A stretch of DNA of 49,187 nt from Oceanospirillaceae bacterium (GCA_013215375.1 JABSRB010000021.1:44355-93541); one strand, 5' to 3'; counted from the stretch's first letter, positions 33,397-42,466 are shown. Translations and numbers: made by a program. Notes: generated by a model not told the origin, from the letters alone.

Positions 33397-34458
33397 TTAC
33401 TTTATTATCTGCTGTAACTCTGCAATCAATTGCTGCATTTGTTGATCAGTACCAATGCTTATTCTCAAATAATTACTTATTTTGTCTTTGGTGAAATGCC
33501 TGACGATAATTTTCTTTTCCCGTAATGCCGTCATAATATCAACGGCAGAAACAGCGCTATGGGTTGCAAACAAAAAATTAGTTTTAGAGGAGATAACCGT
33601 AAAACCTAGTGCTGTTAACTGTTGTTCTGTCCAATCTCTAGTATCACACACTGTTTTAAGATTTTTTTGGAAGTACTCATCATCTTCCACAGAGGCGACG
33701 GCACAAGCTTGGGCTAGCATATCCAGAGGGTATGAGTTAAAGCTATTTTTAACACGTTCCAGTGCTTCAATCAGCTCGTGGTGGCCTATGGCATAACCGA
33801 TACGCAGCCCCGCGAGTGCTCGCGACTTAGAGAACGTTTGAATGACTAGACAATTGTCATACTTTTTAGTTAATTCTATCGCCGACTGTGCGCCAAAATC
33901 CACATAAGCCTCATCGACAATTACCAGTGACTCAGTATTCACTTGTAGCAGCTTTTCTATATCACTTAATGAAAGAGCGCTGCCAGTGGGGGCGTTGGGG
34001 TTGGCAAAAATGATGCCGCCGTTGGCGATGTTGTAATCCGTTAGCTGGATTTCAAAGTCGTTATTGATAGCGATAGGTGTGGCTTTAATGTCATAGAGAT
34101 CACAGTAGACAGTATAAAAACTGTAGCTAATGTCCGGCATCAATATAGGTTCTTGCTGACGGAAAAAAGCCATAAACGCGTGCGCTAGTACTTCGTCTGA
34201 GCCATTGCCAATAAAGACATTATTGTTACTTACCTGATGATAATCAGCCAGTACTTTATTTAACGCGCTGCTACTTGGATCTGGATAGCGGCTTAAATGA
34301 TCAGTGTTAAAGTTTTGGAGAACTTGAACGACTTTTGGTGAGGGGGGATAAGGGTTCTCGTTGGTGTTCAGCTTGATAAGGTCGTTAATCTTTGGCTGCT
34401 CTCCAGGTGTATAAGGGACGAGATCAAGTATCTGTTTACTCCAAAATTTACGCTTCAC
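33397..34458 (-). CDS. hisC: Histidinol-phosphate aminotransferase
   Basis: HisC transfers an amino group from glutamate to imidazole acetol phosphate in histidine biosynthesis, using PLP. The 353 residues show LVPYTPGEQPKINDLIKLNTNENPYPPSP at the N-terminus, GNGSDEVLAHAFMAF near 82-96, FANPNAPTGSALSL near 150-163, the Asp/Tyr pair in VIVDEAYVDFG near 179 and the PLP Lys in TFSKSRALAGLRIGYAIG near 209-226. Start is GTG at 34456-34458. It stands alone, away from other his genes. Many genomes carry extra HisC paralogues that act on aromatic amino acids, so a housekeeping role in histidine synthesis is likely but not proven. The frame stays open for 43 codons after the stop. Confidence 0.93.
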   Translation of the reverse strand: MKRKFWSKQILDLVPYTPGEQPKINDLIKLNTNENPYPPSPKVVQVLQNFNTDHLSRYPDPSSSALNKVLADYHQVSNNNVFIGNGSDEVLAHAFMAFFRQQEPILMPDISYSFYTVYCDLYDIKATPIAINNDFEIQLTDYNIANGGIIFANPNAPTGSALSLSDIEKLLQVNTESLVIVDEAYVDFGAQSAIELTKKYDNCLVIQTFSKSRALAGLRIGYAIGHHELIEALERVKNSFNSYPLDMLAQACAVASVEDDEYFQKNLKTVCDTRDWTEQQLTALGFTVISSKTNFLFATHSAVSAVDIMTALREKKIIVRHFTKDKISNYLRISIGTDQQMQQLIAELQQIIK

Positions 34459-34686
34459 GGGTTTTCCTTTTGTCTTAAAAATAACGAAGAATTTAGCAAC
34501 AGGCTATAAAGCCCAGCTGGAATATTTCATGCAGTGTCGGGATGATGTCACGAGCTGCTGTATGTAATATTCGCGCTAGATAATAACAAGTTTAGTTTGT
34601 TAGAGGTAGCACTCTAGGGTTAGATTTTGCAGGGAAGGTGCGCCATTATAGGCGCAGAGAGTGAATTGTGTAGTTGTTTGTGCCAA

Positions 34687-35772
34687 TCAATATAAATTGG
34701 GTACAACACGCATGAAAATATCAACCCAGCGCTCGCTAAACTCAACACCGGCTTTTTTATTGATTTCCAAGAGGGCACGCATCAGTGGGCGCTTATGTAA
34801 TGTGACACTAGTGTGGCCATGGGTGATGGCTTCAAAGGTATGCACGATAGCGATTATTTTAGCGCCAGGGCCAATGTCATTACCCTGCAGACCATTGGGA
34901 TATCCCTGACCATTAACTTTTTCTTGATGCTGCATTAAACTGTGGCCGGCCATGTGGGAACTGAATATTGAACGCATCAGCTGTGAAGATGTCTGTACAT
35001 GTTGGCGCACTATAGTTTGTTGCTTTTCATTTAATTTGTGCTGTTGGTTTAATAAGTTTTCAGGCAGAAATGCCATGGCAATATCATGGGTGAAAAGTGA
35101 TGCGGCTAAATTGACCACATCCACTGGGCTACCAGCCTCGACGTTCATCGAAAGGGCTAGTTGACCGATACGATCGGTTCTTCCTTTCCAGTAACCGACT
35201 CTTTCCTCACAAGTCTTTGCCAGTTGATAGAGGAAGCGTAAATCTTTATTGTCTTGAGATAAATCCTCTAGCCAATTGCGTTCGGGATTGAGTGAGATGG
35301 AAGTGTTGGGATCGAGAATAGCAATGATCTTCACTAGAATATTGGTGATATCTTTAGCTTTACAGCTGGATAATTCCTGTAGGCCCTGCTCGACAGAATC
35401 ATAAAGCTCTGCGTTGTATTCTACCTGTTGGTACTTTTTAAACTGCTCCATAAAGACCCGTGATTTGTCCATGAGCAGTAAAGTAAGGTCTCCGGTAAGG
35501 TCTGAGAAGGGAACTTCACCGGAACGCACTAGATCTAAGATGGTTTCTAATTCTTGCAATATCACCACCATGGGCTCAAAACTGAGCATGCTGGAGTTTG
35601 CTTTTACGGTGTGAATGGTTCTAAAGAGGTCGTTGAGTAACACCGTATCATTAGGGTTGTGCTCTAAAGCAACGATGCTGGATTCACAGATACTGTACTG
35701 TTCAAGAAATTCATCATAAGCTTCTAAAAAAAACTCTTGATCAATGGGTTCTGATAATTCAAACGTTGCCAT
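34687..35772 (-). CDS. Hpt-domain protein with degenerate HD-GYP domain
   Basis: This 361-residue cytoplasmic protein fuses two signalling modules. Residues about 10-110 form a histidine phosphotransfer (Hpt) four-helix bundle with the phospho-acceptor His54 in FRTIHTVKANSSML. Residues about 185-355 form an HD-GYP-type domain with His229-Asp230 (FTHDIAMAF) and a GYP block at 281-292 reading QHQEKVNGQGYP. Compared with the canonical HDIGK and HHExxDGxGYP, Lys is replaced by Met, the first His by Gln, Glu by Gln position shift and Asp by Asn, so c-di-GMP hydrolysis is doubtful. There is no receiver domain and no histidine kinase nearby. It likely receives phosphate from an unlinked two-component system and passes the signal by binding a partner. 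Confidence 0.85.
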   Translation of the reverse strand: MATFELSEPIDQEFFLEAYDEFLEQYSICESSIVALEHNPNDTVLLNDLFRTIHTVKANSSMLSFEPMVVILQELETILDLVRSGEVPFSDLTGDLTLLLMDKSRVFMEQFKKYQQVEYNAELYDSVEQGLQELSSCKAKDITNILVKIIAILDPNTSISLNPERNWLEDLSQDNKDLRFLYQLAKTCEERVGYWKGRTDRIGQLALSMNVEAGSPVDVVNLAASLFTHDIAMAFLPENLLNQQHKLNEKQQTIVRQHVQTSSQLMRSIFSSHMAGHSLMQHQEKVNGQGYPNGLQGNDIGPGAKIIAIVHTFEAITHGHTSVTLHKRPLMRALLEINKKAGVEFSERWVDIFMRVVPNLY

Positions 35773-35903
35773 TAGCCATCCCTGTAGTCAGTATTTTTAC
35801 CAGTTATTTTCGTCGGTGAATAAATTGCTAGTTAAGATTATTAGATCATAACTTGTTATTAGTACAGATAATATTAGCACTATTTAATCATAGTACAGAT
35901 AAT

Positions 35904-36578
35904 TTATAACTCTTCTTTTATTAAACAGTAAATTCTAAAGCCATAAATCATCACAAGTACATTCAGCAGATCAAACAAACTATTGATCACAGGGTTGAGG
36001 AAACTCAATTCGCTTAAGACCGATTCAAACACTGAAAGTAGTAATGTTTTTAACAGGAAGATAACGGCAAGTATCAGTGCTATACCCTGAAAAATAGGCC
36101 AGCTGTATTGCGCGGTTAGTTGCCAGCTAGATTTCAAGCTCTGTACAGGTGACTTTTGTTCAACCACACATAGGTAATCCGAAATTGACAGTCGAATAGC
36201 CACATAAATCCCCGGGATAATAAATGCCATAAAGCCAAAGAAGATACAGCAACTGGTTAATAGGAAGACAGAGAACAGTTTAGGCCAGAGCTTTAAGCTC
36301 GCAGCAAGGGATTGTGAAACCGTATAAGTGGGGCCCGTAATCGTCGATTGCATAAAGGATATGGTCGCTCCCCAATAGATGGGCATTAACAGTAGATTTA
36401 ATCCAGAAAGTAGCAGTAAGGTATTTGCAAAATCACCTGGATTGTCCTCGGAAGGTGTTAGATCGACTTGGGAGATAAGTAAATTGAAGGCAAAGATAAA
36501 GGGTAAATTTATTTTGGCTAAAGTACTAAAATTTGCGCTAAAAAAGAACCAGCTCTGGCGTAGATATTTAAGTGTCAT
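35904..36578 (-). CDS. YciC-like inner-membrane protein
   Basis: This 224-residue protein has about five to six hydrophobic segments (about 20-40, 52-75, 105-130, 160-185, 195-215). The stretch FMAFIIPGIYVAIRLSISDYLCVVEQKSPVQSLKSSWQL resembles the signature of the YciC/UPF0259 family, in which an IIPGIY turn is followed by a cytoplasmic segment and helix. The family's function is not known. It starts with ATG at 36578 and diverges from the methyltransferase gene. No operon partner is evident: the Hpt gene start lies 131 bases downstream of its stop, on the same strand. Confidence 0.72.
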   Translation of the reverse strand: MTLKYLRQSWFFFSANFSTLAKINLPFIFAFNLLISQVDLTPSEDNPGDFANTLLLLSGLNLLLMPIYWGATISFMQSTITGPTYTVSQSLAASLKLWPKLFSVFLLTSCCIFFGFMAFIIPGIYVAIRLSISDYLCVVEQKSPVQSLKSSWQLTAQYSWPIFQGIALILAVIFLLKTLLLSVFESVLSELSFLNPVINSLFDLLNVLVMIYGFRIYCLIKEEL

Positions 36579-36754
36579 AGTAAAAGTTAAGTGCCTTAAA
36601 AGTTGAAAATATCACAGCATTGTAGCAGTAGGTGTGTGAAATAATTAGTCAAAAATAACATTAAATTTCTGATTTTATGGATATTGTTCAAATAGAAGCA
36701 ATGCACTGCGTTATAATTGGCTAATACATACTTATACCAGAGATAGAGATTAAA

Positions 36755-37705
36755 ATGAGCGAGCAAGCCCCGCAGTTTGAGTTATTACCGAGCGCCTTGA
36801 AAAACTGGATCGACAGCCAATTACAACTCGCCTTACAGATTGATCCATTGGAAGTGCGCAGATTATTTCATGGGCGCAGTGGTGTTTTAGCTGACTTTAC
36901 ACCGATGGTTATCGACTGGTTACCCAATGTGGCAGTGATTAGATTATATGCAGATATAAATACAGCGCAGCTAAGGGAGATAGTAGATTTTTTAGCCGCC
37001 AAAGAGGTGGTACAAGGCGTGTTAATTCAAGAGCGGGGTCGATCGCGTGAAACTACTTTTGAGATTGCCTATGGTGAGGTGCCACCAGTACTAGTCGTGC
37101 GAGAGTCTGGATTAAACTTTCAAATAGAGCCATTACAGTTTCAAAATTTCGGACTGTTTTTAGATATGCGCAATGGCCGCAACTGGTTAAAAGCACATGC
37201 AGCGGGCGCCAATGTGCTTAATTTGTTTTCCTATACTTGTGCTTTTTCAGTCGCTGCGGTGGCAGGTGGTGCCAAATTAGTGGTCAATGTCGATTTAAGT
37301 AAGAGAGCGCTCACCATTGGCCGCAAGAATCACCAACTTAATCTGCAAGATAAAACAGCCAGTCAATTTATGCCATACGATATGCTCAAATCTTGGTCGC
37401 GCATAAAAAAACCAGGTCCCTACGATGTGGTCGTTATTGACCCGCCGAGTTTTCAGCCTGGCTCTTTTATTGTTGAAAAAGATTATGCCAAAGTACTGCG
37501 CCGCTTAGTGCAGCTAACTACACCCACTGCCAAGGTGATGGTATGTCACAATGATCCTACGCAAAGTAGTGACTATGTGCGTGCCTTGATGGCGCAGGAG
37601 TGCCCAGAGTTTGAATTTCAAGAGCTGCTAGCGGTACCTGAGGACTTTGCTGAGGCAGATCTGGAGAAGAGCATTAAAGTTTTGATTTACCAGCGAAAAA
37701 GTTAG
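36755..37705 (+). CDS. Class I SAM-dependent methyltransferase (RlmI/RlmK-like)
   Basis: This 316-residue cytoplasmic enzyme has an N-terminal domain with strands typical of the RlmI/RlmK-like group (about 20-115) and a Rossmann-type methyltransferase domain (about 125-310). The lead-in FGLFLDMRNGRNWLKAHAAGANVLNLFSYTCAFSVAAVAGGA contains the SAM-binding motif I, VVNVDLSKRALTIGRKNHQLN gives motif II, and DVVVIDPPSFQ is the DPPSF motif seen in rRNA cytosine methyltransferases. The PUA domain of E. coli RlmI is absent. It most likely modifies rRNA, but the target base is not known. ATG at 36755 follows a purine-rich GAGATAGAGAT. Confidence 0.85.
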   Translation: MSEQAPQFELLPSALKNWIDSQLQLALQIDPLEVRRLFHGRSGVLADFTPMVIDWLPNVAVIRLYADINTAQLREIVDFLAAKEVVQGVLIQERGRSRETTFEIAYGEVPPVLVVRESGLNFQIEPLQFQNFGLFLDMRNGRNWLKAHAAGANVLNLFSYTCAFSVAAVAGGAKLVVNVDLSKRALTIGRKNHQLNLQDKTASQFMPYDMLKSWSRIKKPGPYDVVVIDPPSFQPGSFIVEKDYAKVLRRLVQLTTPTAKVMVCHNDPTQSSDYVRALMAQECPEFEFQELLAVPEDFAEADLEKSIKVLIYQRKS

Positions 37706-37726
37706 TTTGATTAGTTTCTAGCGATC

Positions 37727-39160
37727 CTATGCAGGATCGGATTCTAACTTTGCAACTAATAGCCGCGTGGCTGTTTTATACTCAGCGGCCTCAGTAATAG
37801 CGGTAACTAACGCAATAGAGCGGACCCCGGTATTGAGGACAATATCGATGTTTTCAAGCTTAATGCCACCAATAGCCACTACTGGATAGTGCTCTGCAAG
37901 GGTTTGGCACCAGTTTTTTAAATTACTCAATCCAATTAATATAGCGGGTTTCGTGTTGGTGGGATAAACCGTCCCCATGGCGATGTAACTAGGTTGAATC
38001 GATATAGCCCGCAGCCATTCGTATTCACTATGAGTGCTCACGCCTAACCTTAGGCCCGCTTGTTGTATGGCCTCCAGATTACTTTCAGTGATGTCTTCCT
38101 GACCTAAATGCACCCCGTAACATTGATGTTTGATCGCTAGTTGCCAGTGATCATTAATGAATAACCGCGCATTATAATGTTTCCCTAGTGCCGCGGCTTT
38201 AGCGACAATGCTGTCCAGCTCGGGTGCTGGTACCTCTTTAATACGCAGTTGAATGGTTTTAATGCCCAGTACTAACAGTTTCTCTAACCAAGCTAAGCTA
38301 TCAATGACGGGGTATAAGCCAAGCGCTAACGTATCCGTTTTATTAAAACTTGCTAGAGCTTGGGTGTTTAATGCGGTTTTCAGATTGGGAAAATAGGCTA
38401 AAGTCACCGGCCAGCTAAAGGCATTAGGGGCTTCTTTCTGCCAAGACTCACTGTAATACAGCGGCGAAAAGTTAGCAGGTTGTAAAGGGTGAGCTTGTAA
38501 ATAGTGCTGCGAGATTTGCTCTAAATAACTCAGTCCAAGCACTATCGCATCACAGCAGCGCTTACCACAACGCATAAAGCTGGCAATAGCTGCAGACATC
38601 TCACCCGTGCAGCGCGCTTTTATTGAGCTTGACGCTGCAAAAGAAAGTTCACCTTGGGATACGGTAGACGGCGAGGATGTATGATATCTCCAAGTGTTTT
38701 GAGCATCATCAATAACCAACAAGTCACTGTGTGTTACTAAGCTTGCTGATAGTGATTTGTGTGTTGCTGGCGATTGTTCAGGCGTTTGAGTGATTAGCTG
38801 CAAGCTTGGTTGGGTGCAGATGAAAAGATCACTCAAGCGAATAACCTGTAGCAAATCTTGGCGCATTTGATCATGGCGCGTTAGTACGGCAGTGGCAGCA
38901 ATACACTCGACAATAATGAAAGTGTCGGCGCTGTTTAGCTCCGTTAGCTGTTCTACTATGCGCGCAGATTGCTGCAAATCCTGCTCGCCAATTATCCATC
39001 GTACTACCTTAGTGTTGGATTTTTGTAAGTTGTTTAATACTGCTTGGTCACTGTGACACAGTAGCGCTGTGTAAAGATCATTTGCTGCTATCGCGCTGTC
39101 ACTTAGGTGGTCTGTGAAATTATTATCTACTTGTTTGTGGTGATTGCTATCAACGGGCAT
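37727..39160 (-). CDS. thiE: Thiamine-phosphate synthase with decayed ThiD-like N-terminal half
   Basis: The C-terminal part (about 265-470) is ThiE, which joins HMP-pyrophosphate and thiazole phosphate to thiamine monophosphate: GLYPVIDSLAWLEKLLVLGIKTIQLRIKE, RLFINDHWQLAIKHQCYGVHLGQED, LGVSTHSEYEWLRA, YIAMGTVYPTNTKP and VVAIGGIKLENI are all present. The first 240 residues resemble a hydroxymethylpyrimidine (phosphate) kinase ThiD; the clearest block is RCTGEMSAAIASFMRCGKRCCDAIVLGLSYLEQ, which aligns with the ThiD end GTGCTLSSAIAAYLA. The catalytic GTGC is replaced by RCTG, so kinase activity is probably lost. It is last in the thiOSGE operon, 37 bases after thiG. An active ThiD must be encoded elsewhere. 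Confidence 0.9.
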   Translation of the reverse strand: MPVDSNHHKQVDNNFTDHLSDSAIAANDLYTALLCHSDQAVLNNLQKSNTKVVRWIIGEQDLQQSARIVEQLTELNSADTFIIVECIAATAVLTRHDQMRQDLLQVIRLSDLFICTQPSLQLITQTPEQSPATHKSLSASLVTHSDLLVIDDAQNTWRYHTSSPSTVSQGELSFAASSSIKARCTGEMSAAIASFMRCGKRCCDAIVLGLSYLEQISQHYLQAHPLQPANFSPLYYSESWQKEAPNAFSWPVTLAYFPNLKTALNTQALASFNKTDTLALGLYPVIDSLAWLEKLLVLGIKTIQLRIKEVPAPELDSIVAKAAALGKHYNARLFINDHWQLAIKHQCYGVHLGQEDITESNLEAIQQAGLRLGVSTHSEYEWLRAISIQPSYIAMGTVYPTNTKPAILIGLSNLKNWCQTLAEHYPVVAIGGIKLENIDIVLNTGVRSIALVTAITEAAEYKTATRLLVAKLESDPA

Positions 39161-39197
39161 ATGCTCAACTCTATTTATAGTAATTAAATCAACAGGC

Positions 39198-40001
39198 TCA
39201 AGACGATTGTTGATGCCAAAAGGGCTGACCTAAAATGGGAGTGCTAGGGGAGGCTGTTTGCCTGCGCTGCATTAAACCTGCTAAATAGGCACTGCGACCT
39301 GCTTGGATCGCCAGTGAAAAGGCATGTGCCATCAGCACCGGGTCATCGGCTTTGGCCACCGCCGTATTTAGCAATACCGCATCAAACCCTAATTCCAGTG
39401 CCTCTGCAGCTTGAGAGGGCGAGCCAAGGCCTGCATCTATAATTAGAGGGGTAGTGGGCAGTCTCTCGCGTAAGCTCTTCAAGTGATATTTGTTCATTAA
39501 CCCCCGTCCAGTACCAATCGGGGCGCCCCAAGGCATCAGTACCTCACAACCAGCATCAATTAAGCGTAAGCACAATACTAAATCATCGGTACAATAAGGC
39601 AGTACTTTAAAGCCTCGTTTAATCAATTGCGTAGCAGCAATCACCAGTTCAAAGGGGTCTGGTTGTAAATTGTAATCATCGCCTATCACTTCCAACTTGA
39701 TCCAAGAAGTTTCAAATAACTCTCTAGACATCTCTGCTAGGTTAATGGCCTCTTTCGCTGATTTACAGCCTGCAGTGTTGGGAAGTAGTTTGCAGCCGGT
39801 GTTTTTAATCATTTGCCAGAAAGCATCGCCATCGTTTTTCGCTGGATTTTGTTGGCGTAAGCTTAAGGTAATAAATTGCGACCCTGAAGCTTTAATCGCT
39901 GCGCTCATCTCCTCGGGATTACGATACAGAGCGGTACCCAATAAAAAACGACTGTTGAAGGTCTCGTCATATAACTTGAGCAGATCAGTACTAGTGTTCA
40001 C
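39198..40001 (-). CDS. thiG: Thiazole synthase
   Basis: ThiG builds the thiazole phosphate ring from 1-deoxyxylulose-5-phosphate, dehydroglycine and ThiS-thiocarboxylate. The 267 residues form a TIM barrel: [28 protein letters not shown], the Schiff-base Lys in [17 protein letters not shown] near 97-113, [36 protein letters not shown] near 133-168 and [20 protein letters not shown]. Start is GTG at 39999-40001, which overlaps the thiS stop by one base (TAGTG), an arrangement for translational coupling. Its sulfur carrier ThiS and the glycine oxidase ThiO that provides dehydroglycine are encoded just upstream. Confidence 0.95.
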   Translation of the reverse strand: MNTSTDLLKLYDETFNSRFLLGTALYRNPEEMSAAIKASGSQFITLSLRQQNPAKNDGDAFWQMIKNTGCKLLPNTAGCKSAKEAINLAEMSRELFETSWIKLEVIGDDYNLQPDPFELVIAATQLIKRGFKVLPYCTDDLVLCLRLIDAGCEVLMPWGAPIGTGRGLMNKYHLKSLRERLPTTPLIIDAGLGSPSQAAEALELGFDAVLLNTAVAKADDPVLMAHAFSLAIQAGRSAYLAGLMQRRQTASPSTPILGQPFWHQQSS

Positions 40002-40204
40002 TAACCACCTCCTATGGGTTTAACAATATCTACAGCATCGTTGTGACTAAGCGTGGTTTGGCCGTATTGCGCTTTTGGGACAAATTCACCATTTACCGCG
40101 ACGGCGATGGCTTGATCGGCGAATCCCGCGAGGGTAATTAACTGGCTGATGGTGCTGTTGTCAGCAACAGCCATGGTTTGATTGTTAACCATTATATTAT
40201 GCAT
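40001..40204 (-). CDS. thiS: Sulfur carrier protein ThiS
   Basis: ThiS is a small ubiquitin-like protein, 67 residues, whose C-terminal Gly is adenylated and turned into a thiocarboxylate that donates sulfur for the thiazole ring. Visible marks are [35 protein letters not shown]; the tail ends in three Gly, as in Pseudomonas ThiS. It starts at 40204 directly after the thiO stop with no gap and ends on the first base of thiG, so the three genes are tightly coupled. The ThiF-type activating enzyme is not in the window. Confidence 0.94.
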   Translation of the reverse strand: MHNIMVNNQTMAVADNSTISQLITLAGFADQAIAVAVNGEFVPKAQYGQTTLSHNDAVDIVKPIGGG

Positions 40205-41317
40205 TTAGTGCTCCAAGAATGAAAAAAGACGCGCTTGATTAGGACAGTTTTTACCCTGCAGCCAATTGACGACGCTGTCGATGATAGCGGGGGCGACCAG
40301 AAAACCGTGGCGGAATAACCCGTTGATTGATACTAATTGATCACGCACTATGACCTGGGGTTTGTTATCAATGAACGCTGGGCGAAGGTTGGTGTTCTGC
40401 TCCAAAATACGCGCTTGAGAAAAAGCGGGGTTGATGCTGTACAAAGCGCTACACAACTCAAGCATCGACTGTACCGACATGGGAGAGGTATCTTCACTTT
40501 CAATTTGCGTCGCGCCAATCACAAATTGTCGATTGGGTTTGGGGACTAGATAAAGTTGATAGCGAGGATGCATCAATCTAACCGGGCGGGAAAGGCTAAT
40601 TTCTGTGCTTTCAACTCTAAGTACTTCACCGCGTACTCCCCGCAAATTAGGCAGCTGCGCTTTAGCGCCAACACCTCTGCAATCAAAGACCCATTGGTAA
40701 GTTTGCGACTTGTGTTGGTGGGTGACGCAGTTGTTCGTGACGCTGACCGTCGCTTGATCAATTAAATGCACCTGATTGGCCAAGCACTGCTGTAATAGTG
40801 CGTGCATTAGGTGTCGATTATCGATGTTGGCTTCTTCTTCAAGCAGTAGTCCAGTACTAAAATTACCCTCTAGGTCGGGCTCTAATGCTTTGATGTCAGT
40901 GGCGTCTAACGTTTTGAATTTGGCGTCACAAGTTTGAGAAAGTCTATGGACTTTACGGGTGAAATGAGTGAGTTCAGCTTGATCTTGGTGGTGACAAATG
41001 ATCAAGCTGCCGTTTTGTTGGTAGGCAATTTTTTTGTCACCACTGAGGTTAAGTTCGCGGATAATCTGTGGCCAGAGTTTAAGTGAGGATTTACCGAGAA
41101 AATAGGTGTCTAAGTCAGCATCAATCGCTTCAGAAATAGGGGCTATCATGCCAGCTGCAGTAAATGCCGCGGCTGATAATTGTTGTGCGCTAGTCTTTAT
41201 ATCTAACTGATTCGCTTCGTATAAATCGATGTCGTAGTTAAGTTGACTAAGTCGGTAAGCGAGCAGTCTACCAGCTAGGCCTGCGCCAATGATGGCAATA
41301 TCGACAGTGTTAGACAT
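40205..41317 (-). CDS. thiO: Glycine oxidase ThiO (FAD-dependent)
   Basis: ThiO oxidises glycine to the imine (dehydroglycine) with oxygen, supplying the thiazole synthase of aerobic bacteria. The FAD-binding Rossmann motif IAIIGAGLAGRLLAYRLSQ is at the N-terminus, followed by ISEAIDADLDTYFLGKSSLKLWPQI, ALEPDLEGNFSTGLLLEEEANIDNRHLMHALL, VFDCRGVGAKAQLPNLRGVRGEV, YLVPKPNRQFVIGATQIES and NGLFRHGFLVAPAI. The frame is open up to 41377, but ATG at 41317 begins just before the Rossmann fold and has GGGA (41325-41328) at 7-base spacing, giving 370 residues, the usual ThiO length; the longer form would place its start inside the riboswitch expression platform. It is first in the thi operon. Confidence 0.92.
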   Translation of the reverse strand: MSNTVDIAIIGAGLAGRLLAYRLSQLNYDIDLYEANQLDIKTSAQQLSAAAFTAAGMIAPISEAIDADLDTYFLGKSSLKLWPQIIRELNLSGDKKIAYQQNGSLIICHHQDQAELTHFTRKVHRLSQTCDAKFKTLDATDIKALEPDLEGNFSTGLLLEEEANIDNRHLMHALLQQCLANQVHLIDQATVSVTNNCVTHQHKSQTYQWVFDCRGVGAKAQLPNLRGVRGEVLRVESTEISLSRPVRLMHPRYQLYLVPKPNRQFVIGATQIESEDTSPMSVQSMLELCSALYSINPAFSQARILEQNTNLRPAFIDNKPQVIVRDQLVSINGLFRHGFLVAPAIIDSVVNWLQGKNCPNQARLFSFLEH

Positions 41318-41401
41318 TGATTGATCCCATGAAGATAACGGGACAAGAGAGGCATTAAATGACGCGGTGAAGTGCATTTAATTGGCGTTAAGCGCTAACC
41401 A

Positions 41402-41490
41402 AACTTGTTCCCTACGCAGGTATTAACCTGATCAGGTGCAACGGGATATGGCTAAGCCAATCTCAGCTCTGTATAGAGCACCCCGACAAG
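41402..41490 (-). ncRNA. TPP riboswitch (THI element) of the thiOSGE operon
   Basis: On the - strand the conserved core of the thiamine pyrophosphate aptamer is plain: GGGGTGC opens near 41486, GCTGAGA ends at 41461, then ACCTGATCAGGTTAATACC and GCGTAGGGAACAAG close it near 41404. TPP binding shuts off the thi genes. The leader between the aptamer and the thiO ATG (41317) contains CTTGTCCC (41347-41340), which can pair with the aptamer's GGGAACAAG apart from one extra A, offering an alternative fold without ligand. Confidence 0.95.
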
Positions 41491-41576
41491 AATTTGTGGC
41501 CAGTTTAGTGGTTAGCTAATTAACAGGCAAGAAGTTAGTGGTTATAAATTTGTAATTAGTGTTTGTTGACTTCGGT

Positions 41577-42299
41577 TTACTGCTTATTTAGTTCGGCCAC
41601 TTCAGCATCTAGCTCGGCTATTTTTTCCACCATTAAGCGGTGACATAATTCTGCGAGTTCTTTGGCGTTGCCAGAGTGGTAATTGTCCGTGGCAATAGGA
41701 TCAAGTTGCACGGCAATGGCGTGGCCATTACTCCATTTGTTGATAGAAAAATGGCTGGTAGAGCTAAGCACTACCGGCACAATAGGTACTTGAGCTTTAA
41801 TCGCTGTGTGAAAAGCACCCATCTTAAATGGCAGCAAGCCTTTGCCGCGGCTTCTGGTGCCCTCTGGGAACATCCAAAGGGACAGTTGATCATTGGTAAT
41901 GCGCTCAACCACTTGATCAATAGTACTTCTGGCGCGGTGTTTATTGTTTCGGTCAATTAATATATTGCCAGAGAGCCAGTAGAGCTGGCCAAAAAAGGGT
42001 ATCCAGCGAATGCTCTTTTTTCCCATGCTCACTGTTCCGTCTGTCACTGCAACAGTGATAGTGACTAAATCGAAGCTGCTTTGATGATTGCCAATAATGA
42101 CCTTAGGTGCATAGGGCTGATCTGCGTCGACCCTAGAGATTAATTTAATACCAAACAAGGGCGCCAAAGCACTTAACATGTTAGCAACGACACGGGTGTT
42201 ATTGCGATGAAAGGGGCGAATCAAGCAAAACAGACAACCAAAGACACAAATACCGACGTAAAGAGGAAAAATTAAAACAAATCGAGCCAGAGCAATCAT
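41577..42299 (-). CDS. plsC: 1-acyl-sn-glycerol-3-phosphate acyltransferase
   Basis: PlsC adds the second acyl chain to lysophosphatidic acid to form phosphatidic acid at the inner membrane. The 240 residues begin with a hydrophobic anchor (ALARFVLIFPLYVGICVFGCLFCLI). The acyltransferase motifs follow: NHQSSFDLVTI near 72-82 (the HX4D catalytic pair), GNILIDRNN near 111-119, FPEGTRSRGKGLLPFKMGAF near 143-162 and VPIVPVVLSS. The ATG at 42299 is the first codon and gives a full-length family member. It is a single gene transcribed towards the thi operon, though it has its own stop 87 bases before the riboswitch begins. Confidence 0.95.
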   Translation of the reverse strand: MIALARFVLIFPLYVGICVFGCLFCLIRPFHRNNTRVVANMLSALAPLFGIKLISRVDADQPYAPKVIIGNHQSSFDLVTITVAVTDGTVSMGKKSIRWIPFFGQLYWLSGNILIDRNNKHRARSTIDQVVERITNDQLSLWMFPEGTRSRGKGLLPFKMGAFHTAIKAQVPIVPVVLSSTSHFSINKWSNGHAIAVQLDPIATDNYHSGNAKELAELCHRLMVEKIAELDAEVAELNKQ

Positions 42300-42466
42300 T
42301 TTTTTTACCGAGAATTTAAAAAGCTAATGGTAGCTTGATTAAGACATTAATAGGTAGTTGTTTAGCTATTTTTAATGTTATTTTTAAGGGTGATTTTCGG
42401 AAGTTTTAGCGCTTTTATGGATTCATTAATTTAACCAATATTCCAAGAACAACAAGGTATTTAAGT

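Noticed and set aside
37722-37739. 6-bp hairpin CGATCC/GGATCG between the methyltransferase and thiE genes
   Set aside because: Short stem without a U-run; too weak to list as a terminator, although placed between convergent genes.
40001-40010. Extra Gly at the ThiS end (GGG instead of GG)
   Set aside because: Other ThiS proteins, for example in Pseudomonas, also end in three Gly, so this is normal variation.
41318-41377. Longer thiO form starting at 41377
   Set aside because: The added 20 residues lie before the Rossmann fold, have no ribosome site and fall in the riboswitch expression platform.
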